NCBI GenBank assembly: GCA_005779525.1
Contig: SXIZ01000196.1
Coordinates: forward strand, 1-32,967
DNA from: Methylococcaceae bacterium
GTDB lineage: Bacteria > Pseudomonadota > Gammaproteobacteria > Methylococcales > Methylomonadaceae
Length of the DNA stretch: 32,967 nucleotides
Reading direction: 5' to 3'
In this document: positions 1 through 9,489 of the stretch, piece by piece
Numbering within the stretch: the stretch's first letter is position 1
Layout of the letters: each line of letters begins with the position of its first letter
Translations under genes and position numbers: made by a program
Notes under the pieces: generated by a model
The model's input: the letters and a program-made list of their open reading frames with translations, nothing else
Database searches by the model: none
Told to the model about the DNA's origin: nothing

Positions 1-19
1 ACTTAAAATCCCTTGTCAA
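1..19 (-). promoter_or_regulatory. Putative second promoter -35 box (TTGACA at 14-19, minus strand); its -10 would lie outside the window
   Basis: Reverse complement of 14-19 is TTGACA; only 13 nt remain before the window edge, so the -10 cannot be seen. Confidence 0.4.
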
Positions 20-66
20 ATGTTTTTATCAGGAAGGGTAAAAACTACGTTTTACTTATCATCCCC

Positions 67-100
67 AAAAAAACCGCCTCGCCTTATCCTTAGCGAGCCG
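67..100 (-). terminator. Intrinsic terminator downstream of tyrS
   Basis: Minus strand CGGCTCGC-TAAGGATAAG-GCGAGGCG stem (one mismatch) followed by G and T7. Confidence 0.6.
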
Positions 101-103
101 CCC

Positions 104-131
104 ATTATAGGGCTTTTTAAATTCCTGTCAA
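104..131 (-). promoter_or_regulatory. Strong sigma70 promoter pointing out of the window (TTGACA-16 nt-TATAAT, GC-rich discriminator, AT-rich upstream element)
   Basis: Minus strand reads TTGACA GGAATTTAAAAAGCCC TATAAT GGGCGG; A/T-rich tract upstream of the -35. Confidence 0.75.
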
Positions 132-234
132 CACAAAACTTAAAATCAAAGCATTTAATCGATAAATTTCCCGCTTAGCATTCTATATTATTGATCAATA
201 TATACTTAGTATTTCGAAACAAAACGCTATATCT

Positions 235-1428
235 TTACACCTTAATTTTAACTTTTGCAAATTTACGCTTACCCACTTGAAACACATGTACCGAACCCAC
301 ATCTAAGTGCAGTTTGGCATCTTCAATTTTTTCTCCATCTATTTTTACCCCACCCTGCTTAATCATACGTAACGACTCCGAAGTGCTTTCAGTCAGACCT
401 GCATCTTTAAGTAAATTTGCTATTGCAATACCTGTTGCACTGACAAGCTCAACTTCCGCTATGTTATCGGGTATGGCATTACGCTGAAACTTTGTCTCAA
501 AATCCAACAAAGCCTGCTCAGCAGCTTGCTGACTATGAAAGCGGGCAATAATTTCTTGCGCCAACATTACTTTGCAATTTCTGGGATTCATTCCATTTTG
601 ACAGGCACTTTGCAAATCTTTGATTTCCACCAAAGGCTTATAACTAAGCAATTCAAAATATCGCCACATTAATTCATCGGAGATAGACATAATTTTGCCA
701 AACATATCATTAGGCGCATCTGCAATTCCAACATAATTACCTAAAGATTTGGACATTTTTTGCACTCCATCCAATCCTTCTAATATAGGCATAGTCAATA
801 CCACCTGCGGCGCCTGACCATATACCTCTTGCAGTTGCCTACCCACTAACAAATTAAATTTTTGATCTGTCCCACCCAGTTCAACATCTGCTTTTAATGC
901 AACCGAGTCATACCCCTGAATCAAAGGATATAAAAACTCATGGATAGCAATAGGCTGCCCACCTTTAAATCTTTTAGAAAAGTCATCCCGCTCCAACATT
1001 CTGGCAACCGTATGCTTTGCCGCCAATTGTATCAATTGCGCGGGACTCATGGCCTCCATCCACTGGGAATTAAAAACCACTTCGGTTTTATCAGGGTCCA
1101 ATATTTTGAATACCTGCTCCTGATAAGTCTTAGCATTGATCAACACCTCCTCTTTAGTCAATGGCTTGCGAGTGATATTCTTTCCCGTCGGATCACCTAT
1201 CATTCCGGTAAAATCCCCTATTAAAAATAGAATATGGTGACCCAAATCTTGAAATTGCTTTAATTTGTTAATCAGCACTGTGTGCCCTAACTGCAAATCT
1301 GGCGCGGTAGGATCAAAACCAGCCTTAATTCTTAAGGGTCTTCCTTCCTGTAACTTTTTCAACAAGACCTCTTCAATCAAAATCTCTTCAGAACCACGGC
1401 GTATCTGCTCTAATTGCTGATCTTGCAT
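235..1428 (-). CDS. tyrS: Tyrosyl-tRNA synthetase
   Basis: ORF 397 aa; class I motifs ([15 protein letters not shown]), C-terminal S4-like domain. Confidence 0.97.
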   Translation of the reverse strand: MQDQQLEQIRRGSEEILIEEVLLKKLQEGRPLRIKAGFDPTAPDLQLGHTVLINKLKQFQDLGHHILFLIGDFTGMIGDPTGKNITRKPLTKEEVLINAKTYQEQVFKILDPDKTEVVFNSQWMEAMSPAQLIQLAAKHTVARMLERDDFSKRFKGGQPIAIHEFLYPLIQGYDSVALKADVELGGTDQKFNLLVGRQLQEVYGQAPQVVLTMPILEGLDGVQKMSKSLGNYVGIADAPNDMFGKIMSISDELMWRYFELLSYKPLVEIKDLQSACQNGMNPRNCKVMLAQEIIARFHSQQAAEQALLDFETKFQRNAIPDNIAEVELVSATGIAIANLLKDAGLTESTSESLRMIKQGGVKIDGEKIEDAKLHLDVGSVHVFQVGKRKFAKVKIKV

Positions 1429-1562
1429 TACATTTTTTCCTTTAGGTTTATTATATTTATGATTTGTGTTGGCGATTAATCTGCTCTACAAAAGCAAAAA
1501 ACAGCATTATTATTAGCCAAAATTAAAAAAATAACTTACACTTCGATCATAATTTTAAATTG

Positions 1563-2903
1563 ATGGTCGATAATATTGTGAAAAACTTATATAAATCATT
1601 GTTTATAGGGGTTGGGACGGCCCTGATTACAAGTGCGACATTAGCACTTGCCGACTCAAACGCCCGATCGAGTCAGAATATTAATGCTGCAATCAAGCCT
1701 TTGATACTTGCAGAAGCAGATATCAATGAAGATGATGCAAACTTGGACACCGATAAGGACATTATAACTCGCCATAATACGTCTACCACAAGAGACAAAT
1801 TTATAAGTTATAAAATCAAAGAGGGTGACAGTCTTTCTACCATCTTCATTGACCTCGGTTTAAGCACTTACGATCTACAAAAAATTCTCCACAACCGTAA
1901 GTTTGGGCATGAATTTACTGATTTGGAAGTCGGTAAAATCCTTAATTTTAAAATCAATTCACGCAACCAACTGAACGAATTAAGTTATCTGCTCGATGCA
2001 GGTCAGACCGTATCTGCTACCCGGCATATCAATGATTTCAATATCAGTAGCAGCACTAATCAACTAAATACTCGCTACGCAACCGCCCACGTTGTAATCA
2101 ATTCTTCTTTGGAAAAAGCCGGCAAAAATGCGGGACTTTCTTATGAGCTTACCAATAAGCTGGCTGAGATTTTTGCCTGGGACATTGATTTCGCACAAAA
2201 TTTACAGCCAAACGATCAATTTACGGTTGTGTATGAGCAAAAATTATCGGGCAAAAAAGTTGTTGGGACAGGGGATATTGTTGCTGCCGAGTTTATTAAC
2301 CAAGGTGAAAGCCACCAAGCTGTGCGCTTTATTGACGATGAAGGTAATGTAAATTATTTATCCCCTAAAGGTGAAGGCTTACGTAAGGCATTTCTAAGTG
2401 CTCCACTGGAATACGCCAAAATCAGCTCACAATTTTCCACACACCGAAATCACCCGATTCTCAATAGAATTCGAGCCCATAAAGGTGTTGATTATGCCGC
2501 CAGTACCGGAACTCCTGTCAGGTCAACGGGTGATGGCAAAATAACCTACCAAGGAATTAAAGGCGGATATGGTCAAGTAGTCACTGTAGACCATGGACAC
2601 GGCTATGCGACGCTTTACGCTCATCTCTCTAAATTTCAATCGGATTTACAAGAGGGTGATAACGTTAAGCAAGGTCAAATAATTGGCTATGTTGGGCGGA
2701 CAGGTTTAGCCACAGGCCCTCATTTACATTATGAGTTTTTAGTTAATGGCGAACATCAAGATCCTTTGACGGTAAAACTTACCGACGCTATGCCAATTGA
2801 TAAGTCATTAATGGCTAGTTTTAAAGCACAAACGCGCCCGCTACTAGCACAATTAGAACAAGCAAAATCGACCATGTTAGCTAAAAATTCGCGTGAAGAG
2901 TAA
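1563..2903 (+). CDS. mepM: Murein DD-endopeptidase, MepM/YebA-like (LysM/OapA region plus M23 peptidase)
   Basis: HKGVDYAASTGTPVRSTGDG and GRTGLATGPHLHYE M23 motifs; divergent from tyrS. ATG at 1563 preferred to the TTG at 1560. Confidence 0.88.
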   Translation: MVDNIVKNLYKSLFIGVGTALITSATLALADSNARSSQNINAAIKPLILAEADINEDDANLDTDKDIITRHNTSTTRDKFISYKIKEGDSLSTIFIDLGLSTYDLQKILHNRKFGHEFTDLEVGKILNFKINSRNQLNELSYLLDAGQTVSATRHINDFNISSSTNQLNTRYATAHVVINSSLEKAGKNAGLSYELTNKLAEIFAWDIDFAQNLQPNDQFTVVYEQKLSGKKVVGTGDIVAAEFINQGESHQAVRFIDDEGNVNYLSPKGEGLRKAFLSAPLEYAKISSQFSTHRNHPILNRIRAHKGVDYAASTGTPVRSTGDGKITYQGIKGGYGQVVTVDHGHGYATLYAHLSKFQSDLQEGDNVKQGQIIGYVGRTGLATGPHLHYEFLVNGEHQDPLTVKLTDAMPIDKSLMASFKAQTRPLLAQLEQAKSTMLAKNSREE

Positions 2904-2951
2904 GCATTCGCTTACTATTTAAAGTAATAGTTAAAAAACTCAAGACAGGCC

Positions 2952-3647
2952 TTATGGTGAAGGTAATGTTTTTTGATCTGACAAACTTGCTATAAAGTCA
3001 TTGGCTTCTGCAATAATAATTTCCATAACTTGAATTAATTGCGAAATATCCATACCTATTTCAACAAACTCATGTTGGATAGCCGCAATAGCCTGGGCAT
3101 TCAAGTTATGTTTTAAAAATAATACCTGATCTCTAAAAGCCGCCAACACGGGTTGTATTCTGTCTTCTGCCCGCGTAAGGGCCTTGGACAAGCGCAAATA
3201 TCTTTGCCGCGAAACTTTAAGCTGTTGTCGACTTGCCGCTCTCAAGGTTCTGTTACTGTATTGTTCTAACTCTACTTCCCATTCGTCAAATAAAGCTGTA
3301 CTGACTTCATCTATTACCCGGATTCTGTTTCTAACCAGCTCAGCCTTATTTTGACAGGCATCAAACTGACGCTTCAGTAGATGATATTTATTCTCTAAAC
3401 TCCCACCTTCAACACTCACGATAGACTTAAATTTCTGCAAAGCGTCTTGAAACTGGTCTCGCGTTTCCTGTAAATTTACACATGCTTGGCTCACCTCATA
3501 CACTACAATTTCTCTTTTAGGCTCCCCTAAAGTCTCGCGCGTACGGTAATATAAATCTCTCGCTTTTTGCCCAAAGAATTGGGTAATAATTTTTGTAGCT
3601 TTTTCCGCTATCCCGAGTTCGTCGAATATCGATTTTTTATCCGCCAT
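2952..3647 (-). CDS. DUF2959 family coiled-coil protein
   Basis: Recognised family pattern: FKSIVSVEGGSLENKYHLLKR, LRDQVLFLKHNLNAQAIAAIQ-type segments. Confidence 0.75.
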   Translation of the reverse strand: MADKKSIFDELGIAEKATKIITQFFGQKARDLYYRTRETLGEPKREIVVYEVSQACVNLQETRDQFQDALQKFKSIVSVEGGSLENKYHLLKRQFDACQNKAELVRNRIRVIDEVSTALFDEWEVELEQYSNRTLRAASRQQLKVSRQRYLRLSKALTRAEDRIQPVLAAFRDQVLFLKHNLNAQAIAAIQHEFVEIGMDISQLIQVMEIIIAEANDFIASLSDQKTLPSP

Positions 3648-3663
3648 TTTGCCCGCCTGTTAT

Positions 3664-4233
3664 CTACGCCCAAACCCTACTGAGAAAATCACCGCTATGC
3701 ACGACAGTGATGTTATTTTTAAACTCATTGGCGTAGCGCATAAAAGCAGCATCTAAAATTCCATCAGCCACTAAATCTATTAAACTAGCCCCCATGGGTA
3801 TTTTTGCAGCCTTGACTATAATAATTTCGCCCACCGCTAACCGTGTACCCAACCAGACTGCCAAGCTATCCGAAGTAATCGCCCAGCTTGCAGGCAACGC
3901 ATAGGCATTCAATAACTCTATTTCTGGCCACCAAATGATGACACCTGCTGAGGAAATATTTAGTTCCGCCAAATTCTTAATCAGCCGCCAGTTTGGCTGC
4001 ATGGCGTTTATAAGTAGCGCCATTTGTTGCATGGCTAGAATTGCCATATGATGAGCAACAACATCATTAAAATGCCATTGCTGTTGTGCTAAGCGCACTT
4101 GATCTGCAAAGCCGCCCCCGCCCGGGACAATAATCACAGGCTGCGAACCTCGTTCCTGCGCTGCAATATGTTCGATACATGAGCGTAATCGATCATCATG
4201 ACTTAAACTACCGCCCAATTTAACGATCTTCAT
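3664..4233 (-). CDS. Amino acid kinase family protein (MfnE-like, probable methylofuran/H4MPT cofactor gene)
   Basis: N-terminal MKIVKLGGSL and VPGGGGFADQVR kinase-fold motifs; overlaps pabB; cofactor-gene neighbourhood. Confidence 0.7.
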   Translation of the reverse strand: MKIVKLGGSLSHDDRLRSCIEHIAAQERGSQPVIIVPGGGGFADQVRLAQQQWHFNDVVAHHMAILAMQQMALLINAMQPNWRLIKNLAELNISSAGVIIWWPEIELLNAYALPASWAITSDSLAVWLGTRLAVGEIIIVKAAKIPMGASLIDLVADGILDAAFMRYANEFKNNITVVHSGDFLSRVWA

Positions 4234-5599
4234 CCTGCATTAACCGCAATAACCTTAATAAAGCATCCGCTTTATCGAAACTTTCTTGAAATTCGTCCGC
4301 CATGACCGAATCATTCACAATACCGCCGCCCGCCCAACACCGAATAGTCTCTGCAGATGTTACCAGAGTTCTGATAGCAATGTTGGTATCCATATTGCCA
4401 TTAAAGCCGATATAACCAATTGCGCCACAATATACTCCGCGACGATGCGGCTCTAACTCTTCTATTATTTCCATCGCTCGAATTTTGGGCGCCCCAGTAA
4501 TCGAGCCCCCGGGGAAACAACTACGTAACAAATCCAATGCATGCTGATCCACATCTAACACACCTGTGATAGTACTCACCAAATGATGCACCGTTGCATA
4601 GCTTTCCACGGCGAATAATTCTGGCACTTTCACGGAACCCGCGCGACAGTTTTTTCCAATATCATTACGCAGCAAGTCTACAATCATGACGTTTTCTGCC
4701 CGGTCCTTAGGACTGCTACTCAAGTTTTCTAGTTGCTGCTGATCTTCTAGCGAGTCAAGTTTTCGTGGACGCGTGCCTTTGATCGGCTTTGTTTGCACTT
4801 GTCCGTCCGTCACAGATAAAAACCGCTCTGGAGATGAACATAAAACTTGTGCAAACGGATTATTTAAATATGCACCAAAAGGCGCTGGATTTAATTTACG
4901 TAATTCACGATAAGCGTACCAAGGATCCCCCGAGCAATTCGCTTCAAAGCGTTGCGCCAGATTAACCTGATAGCAATCACCTTCCTTTAAGTAATTTTTA
5001 ATCTTATCAAATGCGCACGCATACTGATCGGCGGTCATATTACTGCAAATATCTCCAGTCACCTGAAATTTCACTAGTGATACTGGTTGTAATGCACTGA
5101 ATAATCGAATTAACACCATCCATGAGTCATCCAAAATATTCTGCCCCACTAACCAGCTGGTCCGCAGCTGATGATCGACAATCACTGCCCAGGAATAAAT
5201 TCCTATCGCCATTTCCGGAATATGCTCAGCATCCAGTGCACGCGTTGGCAATACTTCAATGCAACGTGCTAAATCATAGCTAAAATAGCCCAGCGCACCT
5301 CCATTAAATGGTAAATGCGTGGTGCTGGTCGCAAACGTTGATAATTCATGCTTAAGTAAGACAAAAGGATCTTGTGTAGAAACTTCCTCTATGCCTGCGC
5401 GGGTAATCGTGGTCTCACCCAATTGAGTCACTAAAGTAACAATCGGGTCACTCGCTAAAATAGCATAACGCCCCTGCTGTGAACCTGGATGACCACTATC
5501 CAAAAATACCGACCATGGCCTATGCACAATACTCTCAAATAAGGCAGAGCTATCTTCAAAATAGGGTAATTGATGTAAGCGTTGAATAGATGGCGACAT
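4220..5599 (-). CDS. pabB: Aminodeoxychorismate synthase component I
   Basis: Chorismate-binding motifs SSPERFL, KPIKGTRPR, FPGGSITGAPK; start taken at MSPSIQR. Confidence 0.9.
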   Translation of the reverse strand: MSPSIQRLHQLPYFEDSSALFESIVHRPWSVFLDSGHPGSQQGRYAILASDPIVTLVTQLGETTITRAGIEEVSTQDPFVLLKHELSTFATSTTHLPFNGGALGYFSYDLARCIEVLPTRALDAEHIPEMAIGIYSWAVIVDHQLRTSWLVGQNILDDSWMVLIRLFSALQPVSLVKFQVTGDICSNMTADQYACAFDKIKNYLKEGDCYQVNLAQRFEANCSGDPWYAYRELRKLNPAPFGAYLNNPFAQVLCSSPERFLSVTDGQVQTKPIKGTRPRKLDSLEDQQQLENLSSSPKDRAENVMIVDLLRNDIGKNCRAGSVKVPELFAVESYATVHHLVSTITGVLDVDQHALDLLRSCFPGGSITGAPKIRAMEIIEELEPHRRGVYCGAIGYIGFNGNMDTNIAIRTLVTSAETIRCWAGGGIVNDSVMADEFQESFDKADALLRLLRLMQDEDR

Positions 5600-5864
5600 G
5601 TAAAACAAATGAGTGGCAGTTTATTAAAACTGTTAAAGAATGCAGCAAAGCAACTAAAAGCTTACTATGAAAACGCTAACGCATCCTTATGGATTTTTGA
5701 GTTACCGCATACGGATTCATCAAAATCACTGCGATTAAGTGCGTAAAAAACATGCAAACTTAAACATAATCAACCCTTAGCAATATTCCGCCCTCAGGTT
5801 TCCAAAACAATCAAGCTAAAGAGCTCCATACTACCACTTAAAACAAGTTAGATGAATTTTAGAC

Positions 5865-5896
5865 AAAAAAATACCCCGACATGCGGGGTATTTTTT
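5865..5896 (-). terminator. Intrinsic terminator of fae (potentially bidirectional)
   Basis: AAAAAATACCCCG-loop-CGGGGTATTTTTT just downstream of the fae stop. Confidence 0.85.
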
Positions 5897-5913
5897 ACTA
5901 CGATAAAACCAAA

Positions 5914-6429
5914 TTATACGTTGTTAGACGCAAATGGGTGTTTTGCAGTACCTTTTTGTGCAACAACTTCTGCAGCAGTTGGACTGCCAGCAACAGCGCG
6001 TTTGATAGCCGCTTTAGTTGCATCATAGTTGTTTTTCTCAATAGCTGCGTCATCTTCAGCCAACCAGTGAATGAAAACACCAACAGAAATAAACAGATCA
6101 TCTGCTTCGTCTGCAGGAATAGTGCCATCTTCAACAGAATCAGCAACAGCCATAGCAACACCGCGTTGCGCAGGACCAAACATTTGCACAGCTTGTTTAG
6201 CACCTTTAATGGTTACTTTGTTGAAAAGAATAGTTGCTGGTTTAACCAACAGGTTAGGAGCAACTACTGCTAACAAAGTAGAAAAACCATCTTTGTTGTT
6301 AGTTAAAGCATTTGCGAATGCAGATTCTGCAGCAGAACCTCTTGGTCCAATAATTAAGTCGATGTGAGCAACTTCGTTACCGTCACCGTTTAAAGATTCA
6401 CCAACACGCATGTTATTGATTTTAGCCAT
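5914..6429 (-). CDS. fae: Formaldehyde-activating enzyme (5,6,7,8-tetrahydromethanopterin hydro-lyase)
   Basis: Characteristic Fae sequence ([58 protein letters not shown]); AAGGGG upstream of ATG. Confidence 0.97.
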   Translation of the reverse strand: MAKINNMRVGESLNGDGNEVAHIDLIIGPRGSAAESAFANALTNNKDGFSTLLAVVAPNLLVKPATILFNKVTIKGAKQAVQMFGPAQRGVAMAVADSVEDGTIPADEADDLFISVGVFIHWLAEDDAAIEKNNYDATKAAIKRAVAGSPTAAEVVAQKGTAKHPFASNNV

Positions 6430-6477
6430 TCTTGTATTCCCCTTAGGAAGTTTTTTATAGTTTAAATTAACAAATCA

Positions 6478-6514
6478 CTTTAACACCAACATCATAAAGA
6501 GCAAGGTGTTAAAG
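6478..6514. repeat. 10-bp perfect inverted repeat upstream of fae (CTTTAACACC-17 nt-GGTGTTAAAG)
   Basis: Arms at 6478-6487 and 6505-6514, between the CitG-like gene and fae. Confidence 0.75.
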
Positions 6515-6540
6515 AAATCTTATCAGCTAGTAGTTAAGAA

Positions 6541-7395
6541 TTATCTTGTCGCTAGCCAGCTCATAATCTTAACGGTTAGCACTGTCGCTACCGTCAGATC
6601 AGCGGTCGTACCCGGATTAATTCCTTTACACTTGAACTCGGTATCTAGATCGCTAAATTTAGAAACCAATGACTCAGGTGTTTTAGAATCAAGTAAAACC
6701 TGATCAAGCACCAACATTTGAGCTGCAATCCATGCAGAATGCTGGCCACCATATTTGCGTTCGACATGGCTATCTGGAAATTGACTTAGCAATCCTGTGT
6801 AAACAGCAACCGCCGCCCAATCTTCCATACCCCATCGATTAAGTTGGGTATTATACCTTATTACGCCAAAATCAAAAACATCTTTAAAGTTTGACACATA
6901 TTGCAATGCAATCCGATCTCGCTCTGCCGCCAGCTGCATGGCCTGGAGTAAAGTCATGGTTGCGGGTTGAATCACATCTCCCTGTTCCGCGCTCCCCAGC
7001 CCACCTGGTGCTGCCGCAGTAATCGCCTTAAATACCCAATCAGCATCCTTGACCGAAGTATTCTGTAATACTTCAGTCAAGACAGCTTGATAATTTTGCA
7101 GAACATCGCAACGTAACGCCGCTTCAATCAGAGGTGCACACAGCAATAATATTCCTAAATTCGTATTACAACCTACCGCCGAACGCGTAGCTTGCACCGC
7201 ATAATAAATTCGCTCACCCAGAGTGAGTTCTAAATTCACCAAGTGAGCACTGCTAACTGTAGCACTGATTAAAAAATCTGCAACTTGCATTCCGTGACCC
7301 GCTGCATAAATACTGACATTACCCGGTTTAAAGGCACGTAATTCGAGCGCACAAGCATCACGATAAAATTCTTGAACGAGTTCACGACTATGCAT
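6541..7395 (-). CDS. Triphosphoribosyl-dephospho-CoA synthase (CitG/MdcB)-like protein, methylotroph orf5-type
   Basis: ACALELRAFKPGNVS motif, NTNLGILLLCAPL, AAPGGLGSAEQGDV; 8-nt overlap with the upstream ATP-grasp gene. Confidence 0.8.
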   Translation of the reverse strand: MHSRELVQEFYRDACALELRAFKPGNVSIYAAGHGMQVADFLISATVSSAHLVNLELTLGERIYYAVQATRSAVGCNTNLGILLLCAPLIEAALRCDVLQNYQAVLTEVLQNTSVKDADWVFKAITAAAPGGLGSAEQGDVIQPATMTLLQAMQLAAERDRIALQYVSNFKDVFDFGVIRYNTQLNRWGMEDWAAVAVYTGLLSQFPDSHVERKYGGQHSAWIAAQMLVLDQVLLDSKTPESLVSKFSDLDTEFKCKGINPGTTADLTVATVLTVKIMSWLATR

Positions 7396-8326
7396 CGTAG
7401 TGATCTTGCTGGGGATTAAGATAACGATTAATTAAATCGTCAACCATAAGCTGAGCTACGTTAACACACGTTACACTTTGCAAACCTTTCCAGGCAGGGA
7501 TGCTATTAACTTCGATAACTATTGGCATTTCATCTTGGTCCAGCATAATATCGATACCAGCATAATCCATCTCTAAACATTGAGCGGCTTTGACCGCGAG
7601 CTCAGCGATAGCCGTCGAAATATCCAATGCTTCACATCGCGCGCCTCGCGCCACATTATTTAACCAAGAGACTCCTTTACGCCACATCCCTGCGACCGCT
7701 TGACCATTGATGACAAACACACGCATATCTGAAAACTCATGCCCCGCACAGGCTACAAAACGCTGTAAATAGTAAATACCCTGGCTACTGGTTAACCAAA
7801 GTAGATCGGAAGATTTTTCTAAACGGCGAATGCCTTCGCCTTGCGACCCAAACAGCGGTTTAGTGAGCAACATTCGACCTTCAGATAACTCCTGTTCTGC
7901 GACGGCTAAGATAAAATCACGCTCACGATTTACCCAGGTGACTGGCGTAGCAATATCTTGGGTATGCAATAAAAAACTGGTCATGCCTTTATCAACACTT
8001 TTTTCAATCGCTCGCCCATCGTTGTACACTGGCACGCCGAGTAATTTGAGGGCATGCAGTACATCAAGATAAAATACAACTTCTTGCAATGAGCCTCCTG
8101 GCACACCGCGTACAAAAACGGCAGCTGGCAGCTCCTGCTCAAACCCTGGGATAACGACCGGAAACTTATGCGCAGCAATCGCTAAACGGCAAGCCGTCAG
8201 TGAGACATATTCAGCTTGATACCCACGTAAATTAAATGCCAGACAGAGTTGCTTGCCATGCCAACCGGGATCATCTGTAAAAATAGCGATACGTTTAGGC
8301 ATTAACATACCAATCGTAAAGTGCAA
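7388..8326 (-). CDS. ATP-grasp (RimK-like) ligase, probable H4MPT/methylofuran cofactor gene
   Basis: ATP-grasp segments TKPLFGSQGEGIRRL, GIDIMLDQDEMPIVIEVNSIPAWKGLQ. Confidence 0.8.
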   Translation of the reverse strand: MHFTIGMLMPKRIAIFTDDPGWHGKQLCLAFNLRGYQAEYVSLTACRLAIAAHKFPVVIPGFEQELPAAVFVRGVPGGSLQEVVFYLDVLHALKLLGVPVYNDGRAIEKSVDKGMTSFLLHTQDIATPVTWVNRERDFILAVAEQELSEGRMLLTKPLFGSQGEGIRRLEKSSDLLWLTSSQGIYYLQRFVACAGHEFSDMRVFVINGQAVAGMWRKGVSWLNNVARGARCEALDISTAIAELAVKAAQCLEMDYAGIDIMLDQDEMPIVIEVNSIPAWKGLQSVTCVNVAQLMVDDLINRYLNPQQDHYDA

Positions 8327-8374
8327 CTAACTAATAATTCGAATTTTTGCATGCAAGACAAGGTAAGAGAACGA

Positions 8375-9013
8375 TCACTCATGCAACTCTTGCATCAGCA
8401 TCTTGATTTTTTGGAGCGCGAGTTGTTGTTTATCGGGTGATAAGGCGTTAAATTCTTGCGCAAAAACTTCAAAACTATACGTAGGTGCACTTTTAGTTTC
8501 AGCAGTTCCCGCGCAGGCAGTTAAAACTTTATTCAGTACAGGGCTGGCACCGTCCAAAGGAATTGCCGTCGTCAATACCTTCCGAATCATGGTATTTACT
8601 TTCAAAAATAAGGTATTACCACTTAACATGCTATCCAACATCGCTTTAGCATATTCATCGGTAAATCCTTTACGCTTTGAGTCGGGAAAGGTTTGCATCC
8701 GAATTTTGACGGGTACATTTTTGTCGATTTGATATTCAACGTCAAAAAAACTGCCTTGTGAGGTGATCAAAGCATCAGAATTGAGTACGACCTGCAATTT
8801 ATTATCACTGCATACCAGCGACAATTTTATATTGTCGTATACGCCATCCAGTGACCTAGGCGCCACAACACTGGTAATCACGCGATTATTTAATGGGTCG
8901 TTAGCCTGCGTGAACGTCCAGGTATTTTCTGCATACCCCGCAGGCGCTATTAGCAATAAGCCAATGACCCGGCTAAACAGGTTTAGTTTTGCTAAGTATC
9001 TGTGCAACTTCAT
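8375..9013 (-). CDS. Hypothetical secreted protein (weak resemblance to VasI/TagO-type proteins)
   Basis: Signal peptide-like N-terminus (MKLHRYLAKLNLFSRVIGLLLIAPAGYAE); CDS overlaps minimally with neighbours in a co-oriented block. Confidence 0.6.
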   Translation of the reverse strand: MKLHRYLAKLNLFSRVIGLLLIAPAGYAENTWTFTQANDPLNNRVITSVVAPRSLDGVYDNIKLSLVCSDNKLQVVLNSDALITSQGSFFDVEYQIDKNVPVKIRMQTFPDSKRKGFTDEYAKAMLDSMLSGNTLFLKVNTMIRKVLTTAIPLDGASPVLNKVLTACAGTAETKSAPTYSFEVFAQEFNALSPDKQQLALQKIKMLMQELHE

Positions 9014-9037
9014 AGCCCATAACATCCCAAGACCTAA

Positions 9038-9418
9038 CTATTTACTAACATTCACCAACCAACCATCACTACCTTTACAATTATTAGCCGCCTCAGCCGA
9101 AATATTAATTCTCGCCATCCCCGGCTCAAGATTGGCGGGTAATTTGCCAGTCACTTGAAATCCAGAGTTTTTGGCGATTGTCTGCACCTCAACAGGCTGC
9201 TGCTTGACCGTGACCACAATGCTTTTAGGATTGTTAGTGGGAGCGACCATAAAAGAGAATTCTGCTTGCTGCGGAACAACTTCCTTATCAGCGGGTGTAA
9301 ATGCCGTAAAAACTGGCTTGGCGCATGATTTTGAACTACTGCTGCTACCATAAGCCCAAGCCGTACCGTTTATTCCGAATACGAAAATAATCAACATACC
9401 TAATTTTAACATTGCCAT
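9038..9418 (-). CDS. Hypothetical small secreted protein (Ig/CopC-like beta fold suspected)
   Basis: Signal peptide MAMLKLGMLIIFVFGINGTAWA; FTPADKEVVPQQAEFSFMV repeat-like beta strands; start estimated. Confidence 0.55.
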   Translation of the reverse strand: MAMLKLGMLIIFVFGINGTAWAYGSSSSSKSCAKPVFTAFTPADKEVVPQQAEFSFMVAPTNNPKSIVVTVKQQPVEVQTIAKNSGFQVTGKLPANLEPGMARINISAEAANNCKGSDGWLVNVSK

Positions 9419-9489
9419 TCTCCTCATTAATAAAAGTAACACCTCAGCAGTATACCGCGCCTCAATTTAAACGCCTCATAACAAAGCAG

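Noticed and set aside
940-1224. 94-aa plus-strand ORF
   Set aside because: Antisense to tyrS, no family resemblance or start signal
2900-2930. Small hairpins (GTAAGC-ATTC-GCTTAC and ACTATT/AATAGT) after the M23 peptidase gene
   Set aside because: Short A/T-rich stems overlapping the stop codon; probably an ordinary convergent-gene terminator, too weak to report as a feature
5881-6367. Plus-strand ORFs of 130 and 98 aa and a 101-aa alternate minus frame over fae
   Set aside because: Overlap the well-supported fae gene in other frames; no independent coding signal
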